Source: Takakia lepidozioides
Lineage: Eukaryota > Streptophyta > Takakiopsida > Takakiales > Takakiaceae
Reading direction: 5' to 3'
Assembly (NCBI GenBank): GCA_030704615.1
Contig: CM060734.1
Location: 39,014,042-39,078,041, forward strand
DNA length: 64,000 nt
Under the pieces are notes generated by a model that had not been told where the DNA came from, made no database searches, and saw nothing but the letters and a program-made list of their open reading frames with translations. This document shows positions 44,163 to 56,132 of this stretch, one piece after another (the first letter of the stretch is position 1; every line of letters begins with the position of its first letter). Both the position numbers and the translations under genes were made by a program.

Positions 44163-44467
44163 CCTCTCATTTTACAATAATAGGGTCATGAACGCAAGCG
44201 TGCGAGAAGGACGGTGGGCCCGTCGTCCGGACAACGGGCACCCCCCCACCCGCGCCCACCCGCCCGCTGCTGCCCACGATCGCCCACGCCCGCCGCTGAT
44301 GCCGCGGCTGCCCTTCCGGGGTCCGTCCATCGGCCTATCCGCTGCGGCGGGTCCGCTGGGGCTAGTCCGCTCCCACTAGTCCGCGTGTCCGCGTGTCCGC
44401 CCGCCCGCAAGATTTGGGCTGTCCAGGACGAATCCCATCGCAGCCCTCCAATTTAGGGCCTTATCTC
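44163..44467 (+). repeat. GC-rich leader block, copy 2
   Basis: Same block as 31983-32257, same orientation, carrying about 30 extra bases. It is followed by different sequence. There is no transposase on the plus strand after it. Confidence 0.8.
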
Positions 44468-45855
44468 GCCATTGCCGTCAAGATGTCGTTCTTTGTTGTT
44501 TGAAACTGCGGTGCGTGCGGGCGGTAGTCGGCCTGGCACAGTGTTTGTGTCTTTGTGTTTTTGTGACATTTTGTCATGATGTGGAAGGGCAGGAGAGGAG
44601 TCGGAGCCCTATAGCCACCATCGTGCATATGTTTCCACTATTTTCGTCATTTTTTTGTTGGCCGTTTTTGCGATTTCATTGTACATGTAATGTGTTTTGC
44701 CCACTTGATTCTCTGTCCGGTCATCGCAAAATGGCCAATGTGTTGTTAGGGTTTATTCCAATGGGCGGACCGATTACAATCCTGCCTAAAGACGACCTTA
44801 GTTTACATTTGGGATATGGTGTCGTTCAATTTTATAATTATTCATGTTGAGGTAGCCGCATCCGTCCGTCAGATCACCTCCTCAGTCTAGAACGGTAACC
44901 ATGGGCAAGATGATAGCGAAAATTGCCGAAGCATATGCACATGAAGGCGTGTAAAAACATTGCAGATTCCATATTCAGCCATGAACTGTTATGTGTGTCT
45001 TGGGCAGAGTTATCGTCAGTCTGTCAATTGTGTCTGCTGGGCTGTGTTAGCCTGAGACTCCTGAACTATCTCACATCTGCAGTATGGGTCTCCCTGTAAA
45101 AAAGTTGGGTTCGACAGCCAATACTTGTCGGCCTGGATACCCATATGTCTATTGCTTCGTTAGTCTTGCTTCGTTGGTGTGGTAATCGGAGCCTCTTCGG
45201 GAGGCTGTGTCCTCACATCGGCCTGGAATATGTTTGCGAGTCTGTTACGATGTTTAGTCTGTCCTGACAACGGTCTTGCGGCGTCTGTGTACGTTGGTCT
45301 GTTGTGAGAAACTGTGAAACCATGTTGCCACGTCGAAAATTTGGCTGTACACCCTTCCGTCTGCCAGTCTGTTATCCTGCCAGTCTTTTCAGCTAGTCTG
45401 TTGTCTCTGTCGCACCATCAGTCTAGTCTGCCTGCAGCTTGTTACAAAGGGCGACGGAACAATGACCATGTTGACCTGCCAGTCTGGGGGGTCCGTCCGT
45501 CCTGCAGGGGGGTCAGGCAAAAACGCGTCAGGCAAGCTCTGCTCGGGATGCAAACATTGCGGGCCTACGTGGGAGTCCGCCCGTTGCGCGTCAGACCAGA
45601 AGGTCCCGGCAGACTATACCCATCAGTTCCTCCAGTGAGTCTGAGTCTGCCGATGTTCTGCCCCGCCGGTCTGCCGAGCGTACCGACAACATCATCCGAA
45701 ATAATGACTTCGAACGGCAAGGTCCACTGTCCAGTGCAGTGGATATTGCCTTATCTGAAAGGACAAACTTGGACACGCTTATAGACAGCCTCAGCGATAT
45801 AGGAGCCCCAAACACAATGTGACAAGTAGAAGACAAAAAGAAAACCTTAAACAAA
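44468..45855. other. Spacer with CAGACT/AGTCTG-motif field 3
   Basis: From about 45000 to 45700 AGTCTG recurs (GCCAGTCTGTTATC, AGCTAGTCTGTTG, CAGTCTAGTCTGCC). No supported gene. Confidence 0.55.
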
Positions 45856-46098
45856 TCAAATCCCAAACATTGCTCCGGGACAGAGATCTGCAATATACCA
45901 ATCTGCTTGCCGCCATTTCTTAAAGTCATCCTTAATGTCAAAGTCTTCATTGTTGACAGCATCATTGTAGAATGTGGTGTAGCTTAAATGCTGGATTCTT
46001 TCATTTATTGAGTCTGCAAACTTTTGTAAAGGACTCCCATCTTGACAGACTTCCAACCAACCACTGGACCAAGGATCGGACATTGTAATTATGAGCAA
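45856..46098 (-). pseudogene. ORF related to start of gene X
   Basis: 80 residues, with MSDPWSSGWLEVCQDG at its start and LSYTTFYNDAVNNEDFD later. Gene X has MSDAQEGVGSSWLQE and VGWSGFYNDTNS in the same order, so the two look like paralogous fragments. The end of the frame meets a splice-like or truncated border. Function unknown. Confidence 0.35.
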
Positions 46099-46780
46099 AA
46101 CAGCAACGTTTTCTCAGAATTTCTTTCTCAATCATGAGAAAATTGTGAGAAAACTTTCTAAGAAATTGGCACTGCCGGCTCTACCTCTCTTGCCCACACC
46201 GCCCAGGAGACCCAGCAGCCTGGTCTACGGTTTGGGCAGACCGAAGATATGGGGCCTGGAAAGACCACCCACAAGTCTGCTGGTCCAGCCTGCCCGGGAA
46301 CGTTGCACCTACTTTGGTTTGGCATTCACCCACCAGTCTGCCCACCCCAAGACGATCCGCGGTTCTTCCCCTTTTTCTTCAGATATGTGCAGACATGACG
46401 GATAACATCAAGTATTTGGGAAGCCGAAGAAAAGTGGTTGAATGCCATGCGTGATGGTGATGCGGGCAACATACTTGTCGAGGTAATGCTATCAAACCAT
46501 TCTGCATTTTTTTGGGACTACTGTCGATTAGTCTGCTGAACTTCAGCAGACTATGCACGTCCATAGTCTGTTAGTTATTCTGCCCTAGTCTCCGGAGTCT
46601 GCTAAAGGCAGTGGTCTGCTCAATGCCATGGTCTGCTGAGTCTTGTGGTATGCTGAGAGATCTTAGAGCTCCGAATGCCCAATGGATCATGTGTGTTCTG
46701 CTGCATAGCAGCCAGCTCCCGTATGAACCGACTTGTGGTGAAGCCGACAGACCTATTTCTTGTGTTGTCGCGTAGTCTGC
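46099..46780. other. Spacer with CAGACT/AGTCTG-motif field 4
   Basis: AGTCTGCTG recurs near 46280-46340 and 46520-46640. A short plus-strand stretch ending at a GTAATG donor (46480) encodes EEKWLNAMRDGDAG, which looks protein-like but is too short to call. Confidence 0.45.
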
Positions 46781-48250
46781 TCATCTGTGGAAGACTTCAG
46801 TAGACTGTCCCCTGGTTTTCATGACCCTGCACAGCCAGGACAACCTCTCTAGCAGCCCTGGCAAGGGAGTCGAAGCACTCAGCATGCAATTTCCAGGTCC
46901 CGCAGTCCGCCCTGCATGGAACACAAAAAACGATATAAACAAATGCGGGGGAGGATTGGCGGGGGGGAAGCAGTGAATGAGACAGAGCAGCGCGCGAGTA
47001 CCTTCTAGCAGATTTCCAACAAGTCCGATGTCCTTAATTTGGCGGTCCAGCATTACGGAATCAAGGTGGGCAAGTGCGGAACTGCGGTCGTGATGCGGAG
47101 AGTCAGACCACAATACTCTGAACACGTCTGGTTTGAGCAAGACAATATCAAACACAGCACGCTCCATTACATACGAGAACCACAACATAGCCTCATCTAC
47201 AACAGACTCTCGTGCTTGTGATCCGTCTGTTACAGACTCTCCTGCCTGTGATCCATGTAGGAAGTCTTGCCGAAGAGTAGGCAAGTCCTTCAGCAACTTC
47301 TTGTATGATGTGAAATTTCCAAATTGCATCCACCGATGCTGCAGGAATGATGATGCCATTCGGTCGAAGTGGACCGCAGTCACTGCGCACAAGTGCTTCT
47401 TGCGGACACCGAACGTTGGGTGTGCCATAGCCATATGCCGCACCTCCTCCGGGCGAGGGTCAACCATAAGGAGGAGCTGAACAAGGAGTGACGGTTCATT
47501 TCCTTCACTCAAAGAAGAAACAACAACTTTCCCTACTTGCTCCAGAACATGGTTGGCTTCTTCCGTAGTATACTCCATGGAATAGAGATAAGGGACAAAG
47601 GGCCACCTCCGGCCTGTTACAATGTGGTGCAGGTCATTGTATCAGTCCACATGGGCACTTGTGTCACCAATCCTGAAGCGGGGAAGTGTAGGATCCTCTG
47701 CGTTCTTCGGCGCCACCGGTAACAGCGATCTCCACACCCCAAAAATGCCCACAATGGAGGGGAAATGGGCATAGTCTTCACCCTATCCAATTGGCCCAGT
47801 CTCAGGTATGAGGTCTGCTGAGGCGTGCGTCGGTCTGCCCAGGTGCGAGGAGTCCTGCTCATGATTGCTGGCGTGTGCTTCACTGTGGTTTGGTGTGATG
47901 AGGTCTGCTAGGGTCTCTTGAGGTCTGTCGTGGTCTGTTGTGGTCTCCTGAGGAGTGATGAAGTCAGTGGTCTGCTGGAGGGGACTTGCCGACTCCGTGT
48001 CAAGTTCGTCTATGGCGGCTGCTGATCCGGGGTTTTTATCAAAATGTACTTGCGAACCCACTGCACTTCAAGCCGCACCGCACGCACTTGCAAAGGAGGT
48101 TCCTGACGTGGCGTCCGCCAAGTTGATATGGCTTTGCGAATAGACTGAGCAGTGTGTTGTGCAGCAAAAAACAAATGAGCTTCATCGGACAGACCGGATC
48201 CATTGGACTGACTGAATTTAATGACACTCAATAGACAATCAACAAACCAT
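46781..48250 (-). pseudogene. Duplicate of the Ulp1-gene middle domain
   Basis: Minus-strand frames: an N-terminal stretch (48250-47783) rich in QQT/PQET/LITP low-complexity sequence, then a frame at 47578-47006 with a domain (EYTTEEANHVLEQVGKVVV through AVFDIVLLKPDVFRVLW to DIGLVGNLLEG) ending at a GTACTC donor. It aligns from end to end with the second exon of the Ulp1-like gene (51875-50978), which has FTHEEDEVERLMVNLI, AVCDLAILNPSAFKMLW and DMGWLPCPL. Identity is low, about a quarter by eye. No protease part follows. Unknown domain. Confidence 0.5.
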
Positions 48251-48350
48251 CGGCAGCCCACAATCCACTTTCAGCAAACCACAATACTCAGCAGACCATG
48301 ATATTTAGTAGACACTCATGGCAGACAATCTAGACTTCAGCAGACAAAAA
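47800..48350. repeat. CAGACT/AGTCTG-motif field 5
   Basis: GGTCTGCTGAGG, GGTCTGCCCAGG, GGTCTGTTGTGG and AGCAGACCA, AGCAGACAA variants in close succession, here diverged to GGTCTG/CAGACC. Confidence 0.7.
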
Positions 48351-48492
48351 CATTTGAGAAAGTAGGGAACACTTGTGCAGAGAATATTCATTTGCCAAGA
48401 ATTTGTACACCTACCCAGATCGCAAGAAAGAAGACCTGAAAGACAAACAATGAAGTAAAATTAAATTGTATATGCAATCGTAACGAGTGTCA

Positions 48493-51400
48493 CTACAGTT
48501 TTGCGGCCTTCCTGGGACGTTTACAACGTGTGCGTGTGATCGGAGCTGGAATGTCGGTGAGAGGGTGGACGGGGCTGCTGCAACTAGCTGCTGACTTGTT
48601 TGGACTGGGGGGAAGTGCATATGGAAGCTGGTGCGTTGGTTGACCTTGAAGCTCATCCAAAATGATTCGTTGCAGGTCATATCTTTTTTGGAGCCCGGCC
48701 TCAACAGGGAACCAGTTTGCTGTGAGCTGCAAGCAGAGGTGAACAAAGAATGCACAAGCAAAGAATGAACAAGGAATGTCATGTGCATGTGTGGATATCA
48801 TTGGCCACAAGTAAACCACACTTGTTCTGCAAGGGAGAACTGATTGCCGTAAAGACGCACATTGAAGGTGACACATGTTTCTATACATAGTGCCTTCCAT
48901 CATTGTTCATGCTACAGAAGTAAACCAGTCGGCAAACAACCTGTAAACCAGGATAACGTCCCTCTTACCGGGCCTGCACCATGAGGTTGTGGGTTGTTCC
49001 AAGTACAAGTCAATGTAATAACACGCAAACAAACCACACTCGAATAAATTGGCCTACTGTGGAACAGTCGGGCATGTCCACCGCTTCGCATTAGTACCAT
49101 CCTTCCACTCCGGAGTGTCAGGGGAGATTCCTCCGAGCATGGTCCGTAACATAGCAAACAATGGCTTCAAATACCAGTGCTTGTGTGTGGTTTTCATGCT
49201 ATTTAAGTGAATGTAGCGAGTCCGTTCCAAAATCACCACACTCCAATGAAAGCTGCAGAACAAGGAAACACAAGTAGGTTACTCCAGTTCTGTATGCACG
49301 AGTGCGATTGCAAGGCACATTCAGCAGAAGGGGTAATGGCTACACATGAAACTCACTTGAACACAATTGGCACAATAACGGCTTCAACACCCTCAGAACT
49401 CAGGTTGGGGAACCTTCTTTGCATCCAAGTCCGTACAGACTCCACTCCATTGCCATACTTGGCACAATGATCGCGAAGGCAAATCCATGTAAAGCTATCT
49501 AACACACGAATTTTATTGCACACATCTTCAGGAATAGAAAGCAATTTAGCTAACACCCAGAAGTCCATGAGATGATCACTTATCCAGCCTCTTCTAGATT
49601 GCAAGTCATCTGCATCTTCTAGTCTAAGAGGCACCGCCGGGACACCCGAGCCCTTCGAAAACCATATGTCAGTGGTTTTTTCGACGAGTGCACCACAGCA
49701 GAGCCTGCAAAAAAGGCACAGAGAATGTGATGTGAAAATGAGGCCACATAATTATGCACATAATGGGGACTTGTAAACTAAGGATTGAAGGTATACCATA
49801 TCATTCAGGAAATAAGGGTGCACGGGCTTCGAACTCACAATACGTTTTCGAGGCCATCATGTATCCTGCACATCCAGGAGCACAATGTGTGAATGCATAC
49901 TAAAGAACGTACATGCAACACATGAAATCGGGAGAGGGAAGACCTTTCAAAGTAATAAAACCAGAATGGTACTAGTTACCTGGACATGGTTTTCTTGCGC
50001 TGGCATGCAAGGGCTGGTGGGGAAGCGCATCCTTTGCCTTGGCAGCAGTAGTGGTATGGATGGCAGTGGGTTTGGCAACAATGACGATGATTGCGTTTTT
50101 ATCCAATGCCCGCACGCTGCCATCTACATCACCTTGAAATCGTGTAGTAGCCTCTGTATTGTGAGGAATATGAGCAAATAGGAGCTGGTAAGGATGCAAG
50201 GGCGAAGGCACTGCCAAAACCATCGCATTGGGGGTGGGAGGCTCTGTCCCATGGTTAACTAGTGAATTAGCTGGGGTTACGGAAGATCCGACATTGCTTA
50301 CTGCATGTACAATGACATCTTCATCAGTCGGATATCGCGTACTAAGGGGTGGAGGACTGTTGAAGTCACTCATGTGTAAGAGGGTTTGTTCAGAAGTAAA
50401 AGAAGTCATAGGGTGAGGTGGTCCAAACAAGTCAGGAAATACCTGACTGGCGTTTAGTTGCATTTCAAGTTGAGTCATGGGACCTGGTTCTGGGCAGTGT
50501 ATGTCGTCACATGGTTGTTCAGGATTAGCGTTGTGATCGGGCTGAGGGAGGAGAGGATCCTGCAACACATTTTCCACCAGCATAATTGACCTGTCTTCAG
50601 AAAGGATGCCTGAGCATGCCATATCAGCAGCGATGATGAATGCCCCCATGTTCGTATTGTTGGGAGGTGGACCTCGTGCGTCTTGTGACTGACGTTCGAG
50701 GATACCCAAATTTCGCTCTTCATGTGGAGGTTTGGAGAAACGCACCTCATCCCTTGCATGCCTCTCAATGTGGACATCATGCAGGCTTTGCCGGGCTGCA
50801 GCAATTTTCTCATGTATGCTGGATTCCCCGTAATCAAAAGAACCTGCAGAAGTATGAATGCATTCAGTATATGTTACATTGACATTTGCAAACATGTGAA
50901 AACGAGCACAATAACATTGTTACTAAGTAGGACAATCTAATATGCATATCGCAGCAAAATGTAAGGCCAATACAGACCTAGTGGGCAAGGAAGCCATCCC
51001 ATGTCAACTTCCTCCCGATGTCCCAGAATATGAATGAAGTCCTGCACGGATTTTTTCTTGGCCCCTGCACCCTCACTTTCTGCACTCCCACACCACAACA
51101 TCTTGAAGGCACTCGGATTAAGTATAGCGAGGTCACACACAGCTCTGCAGCAGACCTCACGCATGAACTCTTCCAATTCATGAACAAACCGACCGCAGTC
51201 CTCATGGCTGACACCCACAAGGGCTGCAACCGCCCCCTGCACCACAATCCGGGCTTCCTCATATGGGGGCATGGCATCGTACAAAAAATATCCAACCTTG
51301 AGGAAGTTGTCACTGGCATTTCTGAGAGCACCATGACCATCCTGCGTATTCAGAAGGTGGTGTTGCAGGCTTTCCAAAACCTGGTTTCGGGGAATAGAAA

Positions 51401-52997
51401 GAGGTGATCTCTTGTGAACTTGACACATCCAAATCTGATGTAATACCCGTATGAACAGCGGCACCTTTGGAGGTAGAGCATTTTTCCGAGCCAAGATCAG
51501 ATTGACCATCAACCTCTCAACTTCGTCCTCTTCATGTGTGAACATAGTGGGCAACACCTCAGGGATCTCACCTTTTGTAATAATTTGGTACAGAGGGGAC
51601 CAGCCCCAGGTTCCCTCCTGTTTGACGTCATATTGCTCTCTATCCCATTTTGCAATGTTCTCATCCACAAACAGCCTTCTACGAGCTTCTAACTGAGACT
51701 GAGCTGCAACCAATTTGAGTTCACAATCCAGCAATGCCTTGGTATAGTTGTGATGTGCAAACACACGTTGGCATTCATTCAACTGCGCAATATGCTCACG
51801 ACATACTCCAGGACGGCCCCCGAATAGCTCCACCACTTTTTCAACAACTGCCTTCTCCTCTGGAGATGCATGGATCTGCCCCCCCCCCCATTGGAGATGC
51901 AAGGTTCATTTCAGCAGTCATAGTAAACTTACTACAGCTCGGAACTTCAAACAAATTGTAGAGACATGCATCATGAAGGAAGGGAACATGTAAAAGAAGG
52001 TGCAGGCCAGAAAGAAGGTGTACGTACCCGTGCAATAAACCACCATTGACCAAAGGCAGTGCCTATCATTTGGTCTGAAAACTCGAATTTCCCAATAAGT
52101 GCAACAAGGCGGTCCGGGAAAGAAGCATCATCCGGAGAAGGGAATCCCTCGGGCAGCAAGCCGTACTTCATCAAATAGGTGAGTCCTGGGCATGGAACAG
52201 GTGCGGGTTTCGGAGGCATGACAATATCCGAGGTCAGCAGCAAGGACGCCTTCACAAAGCCATCTATGGCCTCTTCTCTACTTAAAGATGCAACATGTAC
52301 CTCATTCACAATGTGGTCTTTAGGTCGGTGACTTTCCTGTGGCACAGCAGCAGGTCCGTCCAATGTAGTCTTCACAATGCGTTGAGCTTTCATGGTGTCC
52401 TGTGGCACGGCAACAGGTCCGTTCAAAGTAGAGCTGCCAATGCGTTGAGTGGTAACAGGTGCTTGTGGCACAACAAGAGGTCCAACGCGTTGAGTGGTAA
52501 CAGTTACCTGTGGCATGAGAGGAGGTGTGTCCAAGATGGAGATATCGTCATCCTCAGAATCATTCCCTGGCTCCTAGACTCAACTGCTTCCTGCGCTTAA
52601 CATCTTGTGTAGCCTCCTCCATAATATTGTCGTCACCCTCTACCCTCGTCTTCATCCCTTTTCCAGGACGCTTCAGCCCATGCTTACAAAGAACACCCTC
52701 CATGATGTGCCTCTGCCCCGGCTCAAACACAGGGTACATTTTCAGTTTAGGACCACCCTTTCCCACAGCTGTATCACAGCCATTTATCCTGTGAATGTTA
52801 ACTTTCTTCTTATCTTTAAAAACTTTATGACAATGAATACATCTAAATGGCTTCCTATTATCATCACCAAGCTCTTCAAGCCTTGCCTCAGAGTGAGCCT
52901 CGCATATCAGCGATTCCCACTCGTCCGAGTCGTACACCTCATGGTACGTTTTGCACGCTTCGCGCATGCTGGATTGTTTCACCATCTTAGCCTTCAT
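48493..52997 (-). pseudogene. C2H2 zinc finger / Ulp1-type SUMO protease gene, broken
   Basis: Likely exons are 52997-52028, 51875-50978, 50843-49980, 49704-49357, 49252-48969 and 48726-48493. Exon 1 has a C2H2-like finger (CIHCHKVFKDKKKVNIHRINGC) and a frameshift near 52575. Exons 2-3 carry an unrecognised domain and a Pro/His-rich linker. Exon 4 has GWISDHLMDFWVLAKLL, the start of the Ulp1 peptidase fold. Exon 5 has the catalytic His in NFHWSVVILERTRYIHLNS and the Cys in FECGLFACYYIDLYLEQ. The usual catalytic Asp is Asn (LNS), and the Gln before the Cys is replaced by a TAG stop (49056-49054). The last exon ends in a basic CKRPRKAAKL tail. Mutator elements of the Kaonashi type carry such proteases, so this may be a transposon gene. 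Some exon phases (3 to 4, 5 to 6) do not close. Confidence 0.7.
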
Positions 52998-54916
52998 TGC
53001 AAATCCTCCTACAACTCGTTTCTGCGAATCGACCAGCTACACTCGGAGGTTGCTGGAATGTGAAAGCAACAGCTGACACTAAAACAGGACTGCATGCACA
53101 CTACCACTCTGCATGGGGATCATGGAACAGACATCAACCCCACCCCAGCTTTCTAGGGTACTTCGTGAAAGAGCCTGTATGATCAAATAAACATGAGGGT
53201 CTTCTGCAAGACAAGTCAGCCATGTTGTGGCAGGGACCTAATCCAGTGTTGAGCAAAATGATTAGGAGTGTGAAGAATACAATGTTAGTCCTGAGGTTTA
53301 GTTATCCTGTCATTTCGTAGATTTCAATAAAATATTGAACGTATATCGGGCACACAAGGCTCAATTTTATATCAAGGGGAAGGCGTGCAGTACTTCCAGT
53401 ACTTTCATCGACTTTTAGTCCTGTATGGCTTCAAGACACATAATTGAACCCTGTATGCCTGACATACTTTGAGTTCTTTACTAAAAATCGAAGGTATGAG
53501 TTCTGTATACCTGCAAGGAGTGTGAAGAGATACCTGCAAGGTCAATGAGGTTTAATTATCCTGTCATTTCATCGACTTCCAGTAAGGACAATGTGGAGAA
53601 GTATTGTGCAACACACAAAGAGGATGTGCACATGGCGGAAAATCGGGCGTACAAGACTCAATGATGTATTGAGTCGAAGCCACACACACATCCTTCTTCA
53701 TATGCTGCACAAACTCCTCCATATTGTTTACCACCAGCTGCACACCACCTGCAGAACCAATCACTCAATCATACAGGGCTTTGCTTCACTCATAAATATA
53801 GGCAGTCCAAGAACAGCAAATGATCCAAGATGCCTGGTTGTATGCTTACACAATGGGACACAACACACAAGCTTTCCAGTGCCGACTTCTAGCATCTGAA
53901 AATTCAATCACCAGGTGGGGATCATGAACTGATGCAGATGTTTGATTGAACTTCCAGGCCCCCGAAATAGATGTTTGCTGAAAACACTTGGTGATAGTCT
54001 CACAAGATGATGTTCACGAGATAACACTCTAGTTTCAGGTCAAATGCTTTTCTGAGTCAAGGGCGAATGCTTGCTTCAGCAAGCCCTCGTAACATTGCCA
54101 CTCCTATCTTCAAGAACCAGAACTTTTGTCACCTTGCTCCAACAGATCATAGCAACAATTCATGTTTACTTCATAGTAAGTTATGAGCACTTTGTTGGCC
54201 ACATCAAATATGCTTCTAGGTCCATAGTAGCAGTTTTTGCAAGGCAAAGCGAGATTCTAATTTCATTCAACAACTAGGGGTACTACCCAGTCCACCCAAT
54301 ACGCTCATACCAGACTTCAGTCAAACTCGCTCATCATCCTACATGAAGAAAGCTCACCTTGTCAAGGCTAGGATCTTTCAAGAACTCCTGCCGGCGTCGT
54401 TCCACGCTCCAGACTTGACCTACACGCCCTATCAACAACCCTCTCGTTCACCCACATTGTCGATCACTCCCTTTGCATCCATCCTTGCTGGGATATTCGT
54501 CAAAAGTTCACCTACAGATTCCACGACGGCCTCTGTTGGCTGTGTCTGAGGTCAACAGCCACGTATGATTCTTTGGTAAGAAAACTTACGCGTGACAAAG
54601 ACAACAGCTCGTGTTGATATGGGGGCGAGAGAGAGTAGAAGAGTGTGAAGGTTGCCTCCGTGGAATTTCACGAGGCTTCCGGACTGGAATCCAGCATTCC
54701 GAGTGCTGGTGTTGACACTCCTTCAGTTGGGTGGCCCACGCGCTAACGCGGCACGCTGAGTGTGGAACAGAAGGACTTCGTTAAGGAGCTGGAGGTGATG
54801 AGAAGCTCATGAAGCTCATGGCATTCTAAAAGGAGGGGATTGAGGGCTTCTTCCAGTCAGGTGATCATCTCTAGGAGGAAAGTCTGCGGGGCGAGTGCAA
54901 GGAAGTTGATCCTCGC
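52998..54916. other. Non-coding spacer
   Basis: 1.9 kb without a supported gene. It probably contains the 5' flank of the Ulp1-like gene and, at its right end, the promoter and leader of the membrane-protein gene. Confidence 0.5.
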
Positions 54917-55829
54917 ATGGCCGAAGAGGCACCGAGCAGAAATCATCGGACGGGCGAGGCCAGCGATAGAGAAACTCTAGTGAACCACATAGGCGCTACT
55001 AGCAAAGGTACAAATGAGGGCCATGTCGCTGTAGATATTCCAGAGTATAGGACGACTACTAGCTTTTTGCAAGCTAGAGCTCTTGAGGAGATAGAGGCGG
55101 AACCGAGGCTGAAGTATATTCTGAAAGAATGGGAAAAGAAGTATGAAGCTGTGGGTTACAGGATTGAGCGCAAGGCGAGTAGAAGCAGCGGCATAAAGAA
55201 TGAGATATATCAGTTGATTGGGTTTTACAGTGTCTTCCAGGGCGTGCTTCTCACCGCCGTTGCGCAGGCCAGTACTCTGCGCTGCCACAACGCGTGGAGC
55301 CCTTCTCTTCTTTCTGGGCTTGCATCCGTCGTCACTATCTTTGCGGTGATCCACAAGCTCCAAGCTTTTAGTGAGTTGGCCAATTTTATGAAGGCCGAGA
55401 CCCACAACGCACAGGTGCCTCAGCTCTCTGACACTCTATGATCATATGTCGTTGTATTGTCTGTATGTGGCAGTATAGAGTACCTCTAGATACACTTGTG
55501 GATGATCCCTACAAAACTGTGGAACTCTCTACTCGATTTCTTAACCAGTGCAGACTCTTGCCTCGGATGTTTGCATGACCCAATTCAGTTTTGCTTCGTA
55601 GGGTTTACATAAGAGGCTCGGACGGCTCAAATTTAAGGGGAAAAAGTTTGACTTCTCTCGGGACGCCCAGGACGAGGAAGAAAAGAAAGCCAAGGACGTG
55701 CCTGGAATTTTTTCAGGACGAGCGAAGAAATACACCGTGGCAGTCATTACAACGTTGATTGTATTCTCCATCACCATTTTTGTCTCTTGCATACGAATCC
55801 TGTGCTATCCAGGCAAAGCGCTTAATTGA
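54917..55829 (+). CDS. Plant membrane protein with three predicted helices
   Basis: Two exons, 54917-55414 and 55602-55829, join in phase 0 (CACAG/GTGCCT and TCGTAG/GG) and give 241 residues. The N-terminal 95 residues are hydrophilic, with a charged helix (ALEEIEAEPRLKYILKEWEK). Helices are predicted at about 98-119 (IYQLIGFYSVFQGVLLTAVA), 129-147 and 211-233 (AVITTLIVFSITIFVSCIRI). Between helices 2 and 3 is a basic and acidic loop (FKGKKFDFSRDAQDEEEKK). The arrangement is like an unnamed family of small membrane proteins in non-seed plants, recalled rather than searched. Without splicing, the frame would end at 55441 after two helices. Function unknown. Confidence 0.65.
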
Positions 55830-56132
55830 ATCAACTTATGAACGAGGATCACACAATTTAATTCTGCACGAGTTTTGAGGTGTCCATGCCCTATGTTATG
55901 GTGAGCAGAGAGATTAATTGCAGTTTGAACATCAGAATGTATGCAGGATTTCGTATTTAACACTCCAAGGCCAATTCTTGACTTCCGGGAATTCTCCTCT
56001 TGCTTCAAGAGCAGAGTTACTAGGTTAGAAAATACTCAATTTTATATTTACTGTCACTCTTTAGCAATCTATATTTTCTACGCTCGGAGCTGCTTCGGTC
56101 TCTGGGACCAACAAGCAATCTGATTTTATCAA

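Noticed and set aside
44186-44410. GC-rich ORFs on both strands over the leader block
   Set aside because: GC-rich DNA has few stops. The homologous block at 32 kb does not conserve these frames.
49800-49872. Possible extra Ulp1-gene exon between acceptor GTGCAG and donor GTATAC
   Set aside because: Every frame that looks protein-like either contains a stop or fails to match the phases of its neighbours.
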